A DNA stretch of 64,000 nucleotides from Cenococcum geophilum 1.58. Its lineage: Eukaryota; Ascomycota; Dothideomycetes; Gloniales; Gloniaceae. Positions 22,727 to 34,255 of the stretch are shown here, piece after piece (within the stretch, counting starts at the first letter, position 1; each line of letters begins with the position of its first letter). The notes under the pieces are model-generated. The model was not told where the DNA came from, made no database searches, and saw only the letters and a program-made list of their open reading frames with translations. Position numbers and translations under genes: made by a program. The DNA is taken from contig KV748181.1 of NCBI GenBank assembly GCA_001692895.1, forward strand, positions 2,113,640 through 2,177,639. Direction: 5' to 3'.

Positions 22727-24427
22727 ATGGGGAAGAGACAAGCATCAGAGTCTCTCGAAGAACTCATCGCCGCCGATTCTCCAGCTTCAAAACGAGCCCG
22801 CGTCGATGAGGCTGAAGACTCGGAACCAGTCAATGGCAACTCGGCCAGCAACGGACACTTGATGTCCCCACGCCCGGAGGATAGGGAAAAGCTGGATATA
22901 CTAGGAGCAGCGGAAGAGGAGCATGCAGAGCTTGAAGAAGCCGGAGCAACACCAGAGGTGGCACTGGATGAGGACGAAGAAGAATCAGCTGTTGCTGCAC
23001 CGCAACGGCAACAGGCTCCAGTGGAAGGATATACAGACCTCTACCTTGACACTATCAATCGCAATGTCCTAGACTTCGATTTCGAAAAACTATGCTCTGT
23101 CACTCTTTCCAATATCAACGTTTATGCCTGCCTCGTCTGCGGCAAATACTACCAAGGTCGGGGTCCCAAATCTCAAGCCTATTTCCACGCCCTGGAAGAA
23201 GGTCACCATGTTTATGTGAACATGGAAACTAAGAAGGTCTACGTGCTTCCTGAAGGCTACGAAGTGAAGTCAAAGTCATTGGACGACATCAAGTTCGTTG
23301 TTGATCCCAGACTCACCCGCAATGAAGTGGCGCGACTTGACAAGGAGCAGAAAACGGCGTGGGATCTGTCCGGCAGAAAATATATCCCAGGCTTCGTGGG
23401 CATGAACAATATCAAGGCAAACGACTACTTCAACGTCATCATCCATGCCCTCGCACACGTCGTCCCCCTCCGCAACTTCTCCATGCTGGAAGATATCTCC
23501 AGCCGCCCACAGCTCGCCCAACGGTTTAGCATACTAGTTCGCAAGATATGGAACCCACGAGCCTTCAAAGCACATGTGTCACCACACGAGCTCCTCCAAG
23601 AGATCGCTCTCCGCTCTTCCAAACGCTTCACCCTGACCGCGCAGTCCGACCCCGTCGAATTCCTCTCCTGGTTCCTCAACAACCTCCACCTCTCTCTCGG
23701 CGGATCCAAGACCAAGCCCGGCAGCAGCATCATCCAGCGCGTCTTCCAGGGGACGCTAAAAATCGAATCGCAACAAATCACCGCCCGCGCCGACGCCGGC
23801 GACCGCCTACGCTTCGAAGACGCAGCCGTGCAAACCGAGCTGTCGCGGTACCTGATCCTGACGCTGGACCTACCCCCGGCGCCGCTCTTCCAGGACGCGC
23901 TGGACAAGAACATCATCCCGCAGGTGCCGCTGACGGCCATCCTGAGCAAGTACGACGGGCTCCGCGCCCAGGAGCGCCTGAACACCCGCGTGCGCTACCG
24001 CCTGCTGCACCCGCTGCCGCCCTACCTCTTGTTCCACATCAAGCGCTTCTCGCGCAACAAGTTTGTTGCTGAGCGCAATCCGACCATCGTGACGTTCCCG
24101 GTGCGCTCGCTTGACATGTCACCGTATGTCGAGCCGAACCCCTCGCTCTATCCGCCCGGTGAGCCGATCTGGTATGACTTGGTGGCTAACATAACGCACG
24201 AGGCGGTGCGGACACGGGATGATAGCGTGGAGGGAGAGCAGGAGAGCAAGGTGTGGCGGGTGCAGTTAAGAGATCGGAGCAGGGAGGAGTGGTGGGAGGT
24301 GCAAGATCTGTTTGTTGAGAGGGAGAGAGCTGAGACGCTGTTTACAAAGGAGAGCTATGTGCAGGTCTGGGAGAGGAGAAGGGGTGTTGGTGGGAATACT
24401 AATTCAAAGGGGAAAGGAAAGGCTTGA
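22727..24427 (+). CDS. sad1: Sad1/USP39, inactive ubiquitin-protease-like splicing factor
   Basis: Single exon, 566 residues from the ATG at 22727. Sad1 is needed for assembly and stability of the U4/U6.U5 tri-snRNP in the nucleus. After an acidic N-terminal tail comes a UBP-type zinc finger with CSVTLSNINVYACLVCGKYY and HALEEGHHVYVN. The USP fold follows, starting at PGFVGMNNIKANDYFNVIIH. In active enzymes this motif carries the catalytic Cys after the Asn, but here the place reads NDYF, so the protease is dead, as known for USP39. Later conserved blocks are DPVEFLSWFLNNLH, LLFHIKRFSRNKFV and WYDLVANITHE. The final residues YVQVWERRR are typical. The neighbour Prp39 at 3 kb is also a splicing factor, but the two are not close enough to be linked. 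Confidence 0.95.
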   Translation: MGKRQASESLEELIAADSPASKRARVDEAEDSEPVNGNSASNGHLMSPRPEDREKLDILGAAEEEHAELEEAGATPEVALDEDEEESAVAAPQRQQAPVEGYTDLYLDTINRNVLDFDFEKLCSVTLSNINVYACLVCGKYYQGRGPKSQAYFHALEEGHHVYVNMETKKVYVLPEGYEVKSKSLDDIKFVVDPRLTRNEVARLDKEQKTAWDLSGRKYIPGFVGMNNIKANDYFNVIIHALAHVVPLRNFSMLEDISSRPQLAQRFSILVRKIWNPRAFKAHVSPHELLQEIALRSSKRFTLTAQSDPVEFLSWFLNNLHLSLGGSKTKPGSSIIQRVFQGTLKIESQQITARADAGDRLRFEDAAVQTELSRYLILTLDLPPAPLFQDALDKNIIPQVPLTAILSKYDGLRAQERLNTRVRYRLLHPLPPYLLFHIKRFSRNKFVAERNPTIVTFPVRSLDMSPYVEPNPSLYPPGEPIWYDLVANITHEAVRTRDDSVEGEQESKVWRVQLRDRSREEWWEVQDLFVERERAETLFTKESYVQVWERRRGVGGNTNSKGKGKA

Positions 24428-24900
24428 TAAAGCTAGTATAAAATTGGAGGCTTTGTATGTGTATAGATAGTAGTTCGGTAAAGAACCAAGATTTAAGTCC
24501 GTATAGAGACTTTTTAGATTGGAATGGAAAGGAACAACACAGATCTAGCTGTCAGTTGTGTGAAGCATTCCCTCCTTATGTTATTATTAATTCGTACCCA
24601 ATAACACCCGAGACCAGCGCGAGAATTATTTTGCCAAAATTCTCGAGCGGGTGGTCGGCTGGAGGACTTTGATTTTCAACTACCGACTTAGAGATGGAGG
24701 GAAAAGTCAAGGGGCTTTAAAAAGCTAGAGGGTCCCACAATGTAATTGATCATGCTTTCATTTTTAATACATTTATCTGTACAAAATCTATGCACCATTT
24801 GTCTTGCCAAACCAGACAATACACCAGAGCCCTGAGATGCGCGTAGACCCTTACTGTACACAAGGTATGCGGTATCTTATTTTCGTAGTCCCCCTATTTC
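24428..24900. other. Intergenic region between convergent genes
   Basis: 0.47 kb between the stops of Sad1 (plus) and the mitoribosomal gene (minus). A small plus-strand frame at 24457-24672 has no domain. Likely both 3' untranslated regions. Confidence 0.4.
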
Positions 24901-26108
24901 TCATCTCACAAATAGCCCAGTAGGGCTCGACCTTAAATCCGCCAACTGGTTGGCAACACTCCAATCTATCTTATTCCACCAATTCTCCAAGTATTCCCTC
25001 TTGCCCGCTACCCCGTACTGCCCTAACCACACGTGCTGCCAAGTGTTCACGCATAGCAGCGGTGTTATGTTTGCGCCGCCTAGAGCGAACTTCTGTTTGC
25101 CACTGTTCTGGGAGGAATGCGGCCCGTGACTGCCGACAGTGTTCTGGACGGTGGTCTGGCGGGCGTACTCAGCCTGCGACAGGCCGGAGAGGGAGGCCGC
25201 ATTCTGTGTGGTCTGGTCCTGTGGCTGCTCGCGGTAGTGCGCGCCAGGCAGTGGCGAGCCGGCGAGGTATGTGGCTAGAATCCGCAGCCTCACGCGGTCC
25301 TCTCTGGGATAGTGTGCCACGAGCCACACGAAGCCGGGGCCGAACATGACATCTGCTGTGGCGAGGAACTCGGTGCGCAGAGAATCCATGGAGGAGAAGG
25401 CGCGGTTGATTGCCTCGGCGAGCCCGTGGGATGGGGGAGGGATGTGTTCATCACGAGTCTATCAGTGAGGAGATATGTTAGCCAATGAGTTAGAGAGTGG
25501 TGAGGGGCGTAGCAAGAAACCGCCAGGGGGAGATCGGCAGATAGGATGCGCCGAGGCTGTACGTACGATCCCCTTAAAAAAAAAATGGTTGTTGAACGCC
25601 ATTGAGGCATGGTTGAAGGTTGAGGCATAGTTAGAGTCGCGGGCCGTTTTCAGTAACACCGTCTTCGGATCATCGTGTTCCAGCTGGGTGCCTGAACCGT
25701 TCACTTCAGCATGCTGCTATCTGCGCCTCAGGCCTGCAGCTTTAGGGGCAGGAGAGGGTGAACGGAGGGCAGTGTTGCAGAGGGGAGTATTACCAGCAGT
25801 TTTGTCATTCAGCCTCTCCACAACCCACCCCTGATAGTCAGTCCAAGCAGTTTTAAAAGAGTCCGCTGAAAGGAAGCCGGGCACGCCCTCCTGTTTGAGG
25901 GCATCATTATCCTTCAATGGCGGGACGGAATGGATACATCGGCGTCGGGCCGGCGGTGTGGACAGCTGCGGGATGCATCTCTAAAACATGGCAGCTGCAT
26001 CAGTGATGTGCGGGTCTGATTTGAGGCCTCGAGGGGAGGGGGGTTTACTGCAGCTTTGGATGCGGGGCGCAGGAGGTTCTGCGGCCTGGATAGGCTCTGT
26101 ATTATCAT
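24901..26108 (-). CDS. RSM26: Mitochondrial small-subunit ribosomal protein, SOD-like (mS42/Rsm26 type)
   Basis: Exons 26108-26049, 25980-25794, 25691-25567 and 25458-24901 give 309 residues. The protein has an Fe/Mn superoxide dismutase fold that was reused as a structural part of the mitochondrial 37S subunit. An Arg-rich presequence ([20 protein letters not shown], then PPARRR) is split by the first intron. The N-terminal SOD helices follow with [20 protein letters not shown] and [15 protein letters not shown]. The C-terminal domain shows [12 protein letters not shown], a low-complexity insert, and [20 protein letters not shown]. The metal-ligand pattern of true enzymes is not kept ([13 protein letters not shown] replaces the usual His sites), so catalysis is unlikely. 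The paralogue mS43/Mrp1 is the alternative. The exon joins are my reconstruction and keep frame. Confidence 0.8.
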
Positions 26109-26771
26109 TATGGTGCGGTAAGTGATGGTGATGTCGAGGTAGAATAATTTCTTGAGATGGGCTTGGCCCTAGCGCCCAAGTTAGGAGCCAGTAAGAGCTT
26201 CGCGATGGGGCGCTGCAGCCAACCACAGGGCGAACTTCGTTTTCTAGCGGCCAACTCTGAAGCATAGAGCCGCCGGGCCTGTCGACCTAAAGGTTTCATC
26301 CCTTCAGCAAACAGCAGCTGCATAGCCACACGTTACGAAGAGTCACCCGCGAGTGCTACTCTGCTGCTGTGCTAGCACTCGACTCGATTGAGCTGCTGCC
26401 ATCCACTCGGCGCTTCTTGAGCCCTATTTCCAGAACATGACGAGACCTATGGCAACCTGATCATACGGTAAGTAGACGTCAGTCATGGCTCGAGAGCGCG
26501 CGAGAAGGCGCGACTAATCCCGAGAGCCACGAGTGTCTATATTTGTCTGTCTATATACTGTGCTGTGCTGCCCATAATCTCATTTCCCTTCTCCATCATT
26601 TTGTGTTTCGTACTCATCCTGCCCGTCCACCAAGAGTCGATCTCAGAAGACCAAGAGATTACTCTATTTCCTTATTGTAATCTTTCTTTGCCGCATTGCA
26701 ACGCTTGTCTGCATATATCATCCGCTTAGAGTGGTGGGAAACAACTTCGATTTTTTTTCGTTAACGCCAAA
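26109..26771. promoter_or_regulatory. Divergent intergenic region, probable promoters
   Basis: 0.66 kb between two genes that start away from each other: the mitoribosomal gene (minus) and the membrane protein gene (plus). The segment 26,580-26,770 is rich in CT stretches just before the plus-strand start. Minus-strand open frames reaching 26329 lack any domain and probably reflect leader sequence. Confidence 0.4.
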
Positions 26772-28052
26772 ATGGGCTCCTTAATTTTGCACAAGCTCTC
26801 CATAATTTGTCTGATATCAGCCACCGTCCCTTCTTCCTCCGCCCTTACCACCGCTGTTTCTGCTGCTCAGGCAGTGGGTCTAATTCGTCGAGATGCCACT
26901 TGTGGTGGAGTGTCTGGCTTACAGCAATGTGGGCAGAGTTTCCCCTCTGACTTCTGCTGTCCCTCAACCTCGAAATGCCTCCAACTCAACAACGTCGTAA
27001 CAACCTCCGTAATATGCTGTCCTGCTGGTCAGGACTGTAAGTTTATCCAGCCTATAACCTGCGATACTAGCCAACTTAATGCCACTCTACACCCCGAAAA
27101 TCAGATTCATGCCGCCAACCTTACTGGCGTAACACTTCCACAATGCGGCAGCAGCTGTTGCCCACTAGGATACACATGCTCTGGTGGCATGTGTACCCTC
27201 TCCTCCGCTTCATCTACTAGCTCTTCCTCGACATCTCCGACCGCTTCTACAACTAACACTGCGCTCCCGGCCTCCTCCCAAACCAGCGCCTCCATCCCTC
27301 CCATTCCAACCGCATCCCACTTCAACCCGGCCTTCCCCGCTAAAGCCGTTATAGCCGGCTTTTTCCCTGGTATAATTCTTGGAATCCTCCTGACGCTCGC
27401 CGTAATTTGGCTCATCAATAAGCGGCGGGAATCTCGGCGCAATCGCTACAGCGGCGACTTCGGCCACGTCGCCCGCACCGTTAGCGACCCCATCTACGAT
27501 CCTCAGTACGCCGCGCGCACAGACTTCCTCCGGCGCGGAAGCGGCTCAGCAGCCTCGCCCTCGTACTCGTCGCCAAACTCCACGACGCAGATGGTAGCAA
27601 GGAACAACACACTTATGCGCTACAACACGAGTGCGGACGTGGCTCAACCTCCACGTGTCCTCTCTCGCTTCTCGCGCTCGCCGACATCTTCGGTCCCTGT
27701 TCCAGCCACTGCCCGGACACGCGATCCCTACGCCACACCGACCCGAACCCCCACAGCCACAATCACAACCACAACCACAACCACACGTCCTAGCACACGC
27801 TCTACCACACGTTCAGCCACGCGCTCAACGCGGAAGTCAGGGCCCGAGAGAAGCGATAGCACGGAGACGATCGACGTGCTGATGCCTGCGCCGTCATTTC
27901 TGCAAGCACCGCCAATGCTCGCTGAGAATGGGAGGCCGTTAACGGGAGCTACAACATTTACAACGTTAATGGAGCATGCAGGGTTCAGCAAAGAGGATAG
28001 GGAAGGAGTCAGCAGGCTTGGAGCTGGGAGCTCAAGAAGACAGGTGATGTAG
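26772..28052 (+). CDS. Cys-rich single-pass membrane protein
   Basis: Single exon, 426 residues. A signal peptide of about 25 residues is followed by a lumenal or extracellular part with about 18 Cys in pairs and spacers (CGGVSGLQQCGQSFPSDFCC, VICCPAGQDC, CGSSCCPLGYTCSGGMC) at about residues 44-143. A Ser/Thr-rich stalk (about 145-185), likely O-glycosylated, leads to one membrane helix, FFPGIILGILLTLAVIWLI at about 196-214, and then a basic stop-transfer KRRESRRNR. The 210-residue cytosolic tail is Ser/Thr/Arg-rich with a TRT/TTT-type repeat. The layout resembles fungal cell-wall sensors (Mid2/WSC type), but the Cys pattern is not the WSC domain, so function is open. Confidence 0.8.
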   Translation: MGSLILHKLSIICLISATVPSSSALTTAVSAAQAVGLIRRDATCGGVSGLQQCGQSFPSDFCCPSTSKCLQLNNVVTTSVICCPAGQDCKFIQPITCDTSQLNATLHPENQIHAANLTGVTLPQCGSSCCPLGYTCSGGMCTLSSASSTSSSSTSPTASTTNTALPASSQTSASIPPIPTASHFNPAFPAKAVIAGFFPGIILGILLTLAVIWLINKRRESRRNRYSGDFGHVARTVSDPIYDPQYAARTDFLRRGSGSAASPSYSSPNSTTQMVARNNTLMRYNTSADVAQPPRVLSRFSRSPTSSVPVPATARTRDPYATPTRTPTATITTTTTTTRPSTRSTTRSATRSTRKSGPERSDSTETIDVLMPAPSFLQAPPMLAENGRPLTGATTFTTLMEHAGFSKEDREGVSRLGAGSSRRQVM

Positions 28053-28393
28053 AAGGAACAGATAAATAGGATCGATGACGAGAGTGTATATAAAATGATA
28101 CCCCACATTCGTTTCTCTGGCGGCATTTAGAGGTGGTGTATTTTTAAAAATGGTCATTCGCTTAGCGTTCTTAGCGTTTTCTTCTCTTTAATTCTCTTTT
28201 CTCCTTCACTTTTTCACTCGACACGTCTAGCGGTATGATGGTATGGCGTATGGCGGTATGGTTTTGGTGTTACGGGCTGGGCATGCTGCATAGCAGATGA
28301 GGTGTAAGGCGTTTCCAGACGATTATCATTCTTGGTGCTGCACACATTGTAACAATCAAAAACGATCAAATTGAACAGCGAACCCGCTGATTC
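28053..28393. other. Intergenic region between convergent genes
   Basis: 0.34 kb between the stops of the membrane protein gene (plus) and the GST gene (minus). It contains a short GGTATGATGGTATGGCGTAT repeat near 28,231 and no gene. Confidence 0.4.
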
Positions 28394-29831
28394 TTACAAC
28401 ATGGCTTTCCAACCGCCCGTCTGTGGCCTCTCCAACCCCAAGTGATCAACCATCTGCCCAATATGATCGAAACCCCAGAACCCTTCTTTCTCGCCTTTCG
28501 AGTTCGTCGCTACAACCACAGCACGTGTCAGCACTGTCCTCTTACTGAGGACCCGATCCATCGGAGCACGCAACAGCAGAAACGAGAACGCAAACTCACC
28601 GACAAACCACGGCAGCCCAAACGCGCCTGCATCCATAGCCTCATTGGTCTTCTCCGCTAGTAGCTTCTTGACTTCCGCGCTCGTGCTCCTCTCAAGCACC
28701 GTCTTCGCTTCCGTGTCTCCAACCACGGACGCGAGGATGGAGAGAGTATTTTCAGGCTTCTGAGGCGCGGCAAACGACACCCAAAAGGCGTGATAAAAAG
28801 CGCTGAGAGCTTGCGGGAGCAGGTGAGGGTGCGAGAGGTTGAGAGATGTTAGGGCGCGTTGAATCTAGTCGGGGGAGGGAGGTAGGTTAGTGGGGGTTTT
28901 TGGGGGGGGGGATAAAATTGTGCTGATGAATGGGTCTGAGGGAAGGAAGACGGACTGGTAGCGTGTTGATTGGGAGTCCCTCGGGTGCTTGCGCCGATAC
29001 GGGAATGTTGAAGAGCCCGCTCCAGCGGATGCGCTCGACGTTAATCCATTTGTCCTTGTCTGGAGGGCCGAGTTAGCAATCCTGCGGGGTGGAGCGGCTC
29101 AATCAGACATGGGGATGGGCAATTTGTGGATGTGGAGCGACATGGCGTGGATATACGGAGAATGGCTGAGCTGGATAGTAGGGATGTTGCTGGTACTATT
29201 GCAAAGCTTGCTACATAGACCGACAATCACTAAAGCAATAGTCCTGGTGAAAAACAGTAATATCGAGGCCATATTTTTGAAAATGTAGTAGCACAAGAAA
29301 GAACAGGCACATGGAAATAGAGAAACTGTGCACGACTACAGATGAGAATTAGTTCAACTCACTCTTAATCTCAAGCGGAGGTGTGTTGCCGCAAGCCTTC
29401 ATTAGGCCGCCGAGCAAGATAGGTACAAATGTCACCTCGCATTGTTTAAAGATAGGGAAATTCTACATATCTTTAGCGTAAAGGGTCCACTCTTCTCGAT
29501 GGTAGAATGGAGCGTTTTGGGGTGCATTAAGACATCCGGCTTAGAACGCGATACACGTATCGAAACGGGGTAGGTAGTGAGTGGCGTGGGCTAAGCTCCC
29601 TGGACGACTAATAACAACAGTAGCAAGGAAAACAATATCAACCGTCCGCATGAGCCACCAAAAAGGATTAAATACTAATCGTTGAGCATGTAAAACATAT
29701 GTGATGATGGCCGCGAGTGAATCATGCTGATCAGTCAAGAATGACTGTCTACCCACCTGAAGAGCATAGAATCCTAGGTAGGCGAAAGGGCTGATTATAT
29801 CAACGAAAAGTGTCACCCTTGGCTTCGCCAT
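28394..29831 (-). CDS. Kappa-class glutathione S-transferase / DsbA-like isomerase family
   Basis: Exons 29831-29757, 29462-29363, 29059-28956, 28864-28600 and 28509-28394 give 219 residues, the normal length. The family has a thioredoxin fold interrupted by a helical domain, and members are mitochondrial or peroxisomal GSTs or 2-hydroxychromene-2-carboxylate isomerases. Motifs in order are VTLFVDIISPFAYLGFYAL with the catalytic-type Ser (about residue 14), FVPILLGGLMKACGNTPPLE, KDKWINVERIRWSG and GAFGLPWFV with the cis-Pro loop. The third intron starts with GTCCGT, a less usual donor, and is the least certain join. Introns 1 and 2 are about 300 bp each. The substrate cannot be told. Confidence 0.85.
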
Positions 29832-30561
29832 GAGGATCGATTCTGGATGAGTTTTGCGTAGGATGGAGGCGGAGAGTATTGGTGTCGATGTCTTTTAGGC
29901 TCCAAATATTATTCAACCGAGGTCATTTGTCCACCGTCAGCACTGTTCTTAGGCATTCGTCGTCATGTTCAGCACACGAGTTAGAGACTTCAATATTCGA
30001 CGAAGAACCTGTTTGTCGCTGAATATGTGGGGACTTGGAAACGATCTGAATTGGGAAGCTCTTTCTTGTATCAGCCATGCCTCCATACGGCGGATCATGT
30101 CTCTATATTTGGTATTGATGCTATCAACCGCAAAACAATCATCTCTTTGACAGAATGAACCTGCGTAATGAGCACCAGAATTTCAGCCATGCCGGTTTGA
30201 AGAATCTCTCAAGATACTGGTTCGATCATAGGAATCACTGCAGGTTGCAAAAAATCGGAACTTGACAGATTCCGCCGAAAAACAAATCCATTGCGCCTTA
30301 CGCTTGAACGCTGAAGCTATGCTAGCTACCAGAACACGCCAACCCGTAGAAGATGCTGAACGCCCCGGAAAAGAAAACGCCAAGCCGATGCGAAAGTATG
30401 CCCATTTCCCATCATGCAAAACGATCGTTAGCTCATAATCCGTCAAAAGTTATCATGGAGACCTCCCATGATATCCAACTTAAAGTGAAGCAAGAGAGAA
30501 CGTGGATGTTTGCAAAGAAATCCTGTGTAACAGACTCGTTCAAAAGCAGACAAATGAAAAT
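29832..30561. other. Intergenic region, no gene seen
   Basis: 0.73 kb between the start of the GST gene and the stop of the RING gene, both minus. Open frames at 29965-30150 (plus) and 30183-30446 (minus) have no recognisable domain. It holds the GST promoter. Confidence 0.4.
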
Positions 30562-33500
30562 TTAGTAACGTGCGCGGTCGCCCGCAGCAACCATAGGGCT
30601 CATACCCCGTGGGTTTGTATTGATTGGTGATTCATATGCTGGGCTCCCAGGCAATGGCCCGCTTCTCGATCGCACATAGCTATTGGCGAAAGTAGTCTGA
30701 GTGGGTGAGAAGGAAGTTTGGGTTGGTGAGAAAACTCCCGGGGGTGCTGCAATATTACGGTTACTTCGCCGCCGGCTGAGGTTGGGTGGATGCTGAGAGG
30801 AAGCATTTGAAGCAGTTGGAGAATGCGCGACTGGGCTGGGCAATGATTCATTCGATCCGGTTCTGGTGTGAGATGGACTATTCATTCCTGTCGTATTCGT
30901 GGCCGGTACGTCAGTCGGAGCGGAAGGACTATCGCGATTAGGGATACTTGGCCGTCTTGCTCCAGCCGTAAAAGGGTTTGTTCGGGGCTGGTTTGCACCT
31001 GGTTGTGCCGTACTTGGCTGGTTCGTGCCCAACTCCCGCGCTCTGTTACTGATGAGCTCGCGAGCTAGACGAAGTCGCTCGTCTTCTGAGAAGCGGGGAC
31101 GGACAGCAGAAGCTGTTGCAACGCTGGGAATGTTCACTGGGGATTGCGGAGGTTGGGCATGTTCACTAGCACGCAGGGTCCGAGTTGATACCTGACTGTT
31201 CAAACGGCGTTGCGATGTATGATGACGAAGGCCTATTCGGGATGCCTGTGGCCTTATTGTCTGTGGCGAATTGACGCTATCCCGTATACTAACTTGGGAG
31301 GGCTGGTTCCGAAGATGTTGCCGAGAGTTGCTTGCTCTTAGTGTGGCAACTGAGGATTGGTCTCTCAAGGTAGGCCTCGATGTGCGAGTCCTGACGACGT
31401 TTTGTGGGTGAACATAGGGCGCCCAGGGATTTCTCGCTTGAACTTGGAATACACGTGCTCCAAAGTTAAGGCCAACGGGAGCTGAAAGCCCTGGAAAGCC
31501 ATTGACAAACCCAGCCGAATTCCGTCTTCCTGCAGCCGAAGGTGGACGAGAGCTCACTCTGCTGGGTGGACGGTCGATCATGTCTACAGCTGCTGCAGTG
31601 GTAGCTTGAGAAATGGAGTTGACAGTTGGCTGTGAATTAGATCGAGCCGCAGTGGTAGGTGTAGTAACGGCTGAGTTGCCACTGATTGATCCAACAGATG
31701 TTGGACGCTCGAGAGCCCCTCCATTGTTTCTGCCAGTCCCTTCCGGCATCGAAGAAATAACCGAGACACCGGATCTATTCGACTGAGAAGGCGATCCGCG
31801 TACTGAAACACCATGATTTGAAGAGTTGTCCATCGTGGGTGTCCGCAATCTCGAAGGCACATTCCCCGGCAAAGAAAAGAGTCCGTTGGATGGAGAGAAT
31901 GGGGGCGCTGGGCTGGCTTGCCCAGCAGCCCGATTTCTATTCGCAGTTCTTGGTCTAGCAATGGGAGTTGTAGATCGTAGTTGGTCCAAGTGGTCGTAAG
32001 GGGCTCCAGACCGCTCGGAGTCCCGAAGAGCTGCTTGGTGCGACGCGAACATCCAGCTGATTCTGGGGTCATACTCTTGCTCACGAGCTCGAGCTGTTTG
32101 ACGACGACGTACGGGTTGTTGAGAAGTGTCAGAGTTATCGTCAGTATCAAGGTCGATGGAAACACCTTGAGAAAGCCCATGGTTCGCGAAGCGGCTGGGA
32201 GTGCTGTTGGGGAGAACACCATTTCGCATCTGTACACGGGATCGTCGGGCCCTCAGAGCATTCATAGCCATGGTGACATCTCCGTCGTGATCCGGCTCGG
32301 AGTCATCATCGTCTGCTTCGCCGTCTTCATAATGGACTGTGGATGTCGTGGATAAAACAGAAGACCTTCGCCGTAGGCCGCGTGATCCGTCAGGGAAACC
32401 TGGGCGGGAACTGCCTACACGAGAGGGTGGCCGGATCGGGACATTGGGTCTATCTGCAGTAGGCGTTAGAGAACCACCAATTCGAGATCTGTCATTGGAA
32501 ATCGCAGTCGCGTCCCACCCAACGGTCGTCCTCCCACCATCGCTATCATCATCTTCATCCATCCCATCTTCCGGCCCATCGTGATCCAGTGGAGACCAAC
32601 CCGCTGCGTGCAACAACGCCTGGGTGTCTTCATCCAGCTCATGTTCAGCAGATGTCTCTGTCGAAGTTGATGAAGCGGTCCGTCTCGAGCCGTTAGCTCG
32701 ACTCAGGAGCCGTGCTTGGTACTGCTGACGACGAAGGCCGTTTGGTATTGGTCCTTCTTCTTCATCTTCTTCGGGTACTTGTGACATGTTCGAGGATGTT
32801 TCGGATTCTACAATGCGACGAGGTCTTCGATTTAATCTCGGAGCTGACTGAGGCTGAGGGGTTTGTCCAGGGGTAGATGTAGTACTTTGGGAACCTCCTT
32901 CAGTCTCTCCTTCTTCGTCGATGAAGTCGTTCATGGATGAGTCCCCATCGTCAACATCTTCCTCATCTTCCTCTTCCACCGTATCCATCTCATCAGTAAG
33001 CATGTCAGAAACTATGCTTGCACTGTAGGATGGACGTCTGCTTCCGGCTTCGCTATGTGTCATGCGACGACGACGGGCCTGGAAGTGCTGGGTTGTCGGT
33101 ATACCGTGCTCCAAGAATCTCCTCATCATGAAAGACCCGCCATCATCTAGGTAGTCTGGCCATTCATCCATTGCACCATCTCCGTAGTCGTCAAAACCAT
33201 CTTCCATGTCAATCTCCCCCTCGAGGTCTTCTCCAGACATGTCATGCTCAGATGTCTCATCCATGTCGCTAAAGCCCCCGAAACTGTCACCCCAAGTCAA
33301 CGTTCCGTTGTCGTCAAACATAAGACCGCACTGAGCGCATTCTCCGTCCTCAAGCTCCCAAGAGCACATTGGACACCTATCAACACCGTCTTCCTCGTCT
33401 CGTATTGGGCGAAGGGTGCCGCCGGTTCGCGACTTGAAACAGCCTTTAAACAGGCCGCCTGTCCTCGTATCTGTATTGTTCTTGTCTTGCTGTACAATAT

Positions 33501-34255
33501 CAGACTCTTCCTTTTGCCATTTTGTGTGCTGTTCTATTGTCTCGCCGGCAGGAAGCAGTTCGGCCCGGTTTATGAAAATCAGTGTCATTTCTCGGATCTA
33601 TCAAGTCCCAGCAGTCAGCATAAGTTTATTCGGCAGAAAACTGTACTTACAACGTATGCAGGAGCCGGCGCCTGAGCGACTACAGCTCGGCAGTCTGGAC
33701 AAGTCTTTCGAGCCTTGTTGCTGACGAACCAAGTACATAGACACTAAGAGGTAATTAGTATGATGTTGGGACAACGGAGTGATGGGCTCTCAACGCTGTA
33801 GCAATAGGTATGACCGCAGGAAATGATGTAGGGTTCGTAAAGCAGTTTATCGCATATTTTGCACGTAACGAGTGCCCGAAGACTGTCAAAGTCGTTCTTA
33901 AACGCTTTTAGCTGCTGCATGAGAAGTTAGTGTGCTGCGACTGCCTGCCTCTCGCAATCAAACGTTGGGGGAACCTTACCTCCTCGGATTTGCTGGGTTT
34001 CGGTGTCTCTTCCAACTTCTTTGGCATCTTGGATTTGAGGCTGTCCTTGCTTGACGGACGTGCTGGCTTGTCCGCTTCGGCGACCTTGCCAGAAGGTCGA
34101 GATACGCTCGCTGATGTTCCCCTGGCGCTCTTTGTGCCTGACGCCATGCTCGCTTGTTGCGGAGAGCTATTGCTCTGCTGCGAAGAGGCGATGGGTGAAG
34201 ACGAGCTCTTCTGGCGGGCAGAGGCCGCGGGGGAAGTGGGAGGTCGTGTGTTCAT
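30562..34255 (-). CDS. Large RING-finger protein, probable E3 ubiquitin ligase
   Basis: Exons 34255-33980, 33914-33795, 33743-33651 and 33597-30562 give 1174 residues. The first 90 residues are Ser/Pro/Lys-rich. A C3HC4 RING follows, made by joining exons 2 and 3: Cys110, Cys113 (CKIC), Cys125, His127, Cys130 (CGHTYC), Cys133, Cys147 and Cys150 (CPDC). About 100 residues further on is a second Cys4 site, CPMCSWELEDGECAQCG, of zinc-ribbon type. The remaining 900 residues are acidic and then Ser/Arg/Pro-rich and look disordered. RING domains recruit ubiquitin-conjugating enzymes, so an E3 role is expected; the substrate is unknown. The RING is lost unless the 51- and 53-bp introns are removed. 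Confidence 0.88.

Noticed and set aside
24901-26108. Active mitochondrial superoxide dismutase
   Set aside because: The fold is SOD-like, but metal-ligand positions are not kept and the motifs match the mitoribosomal relatives.
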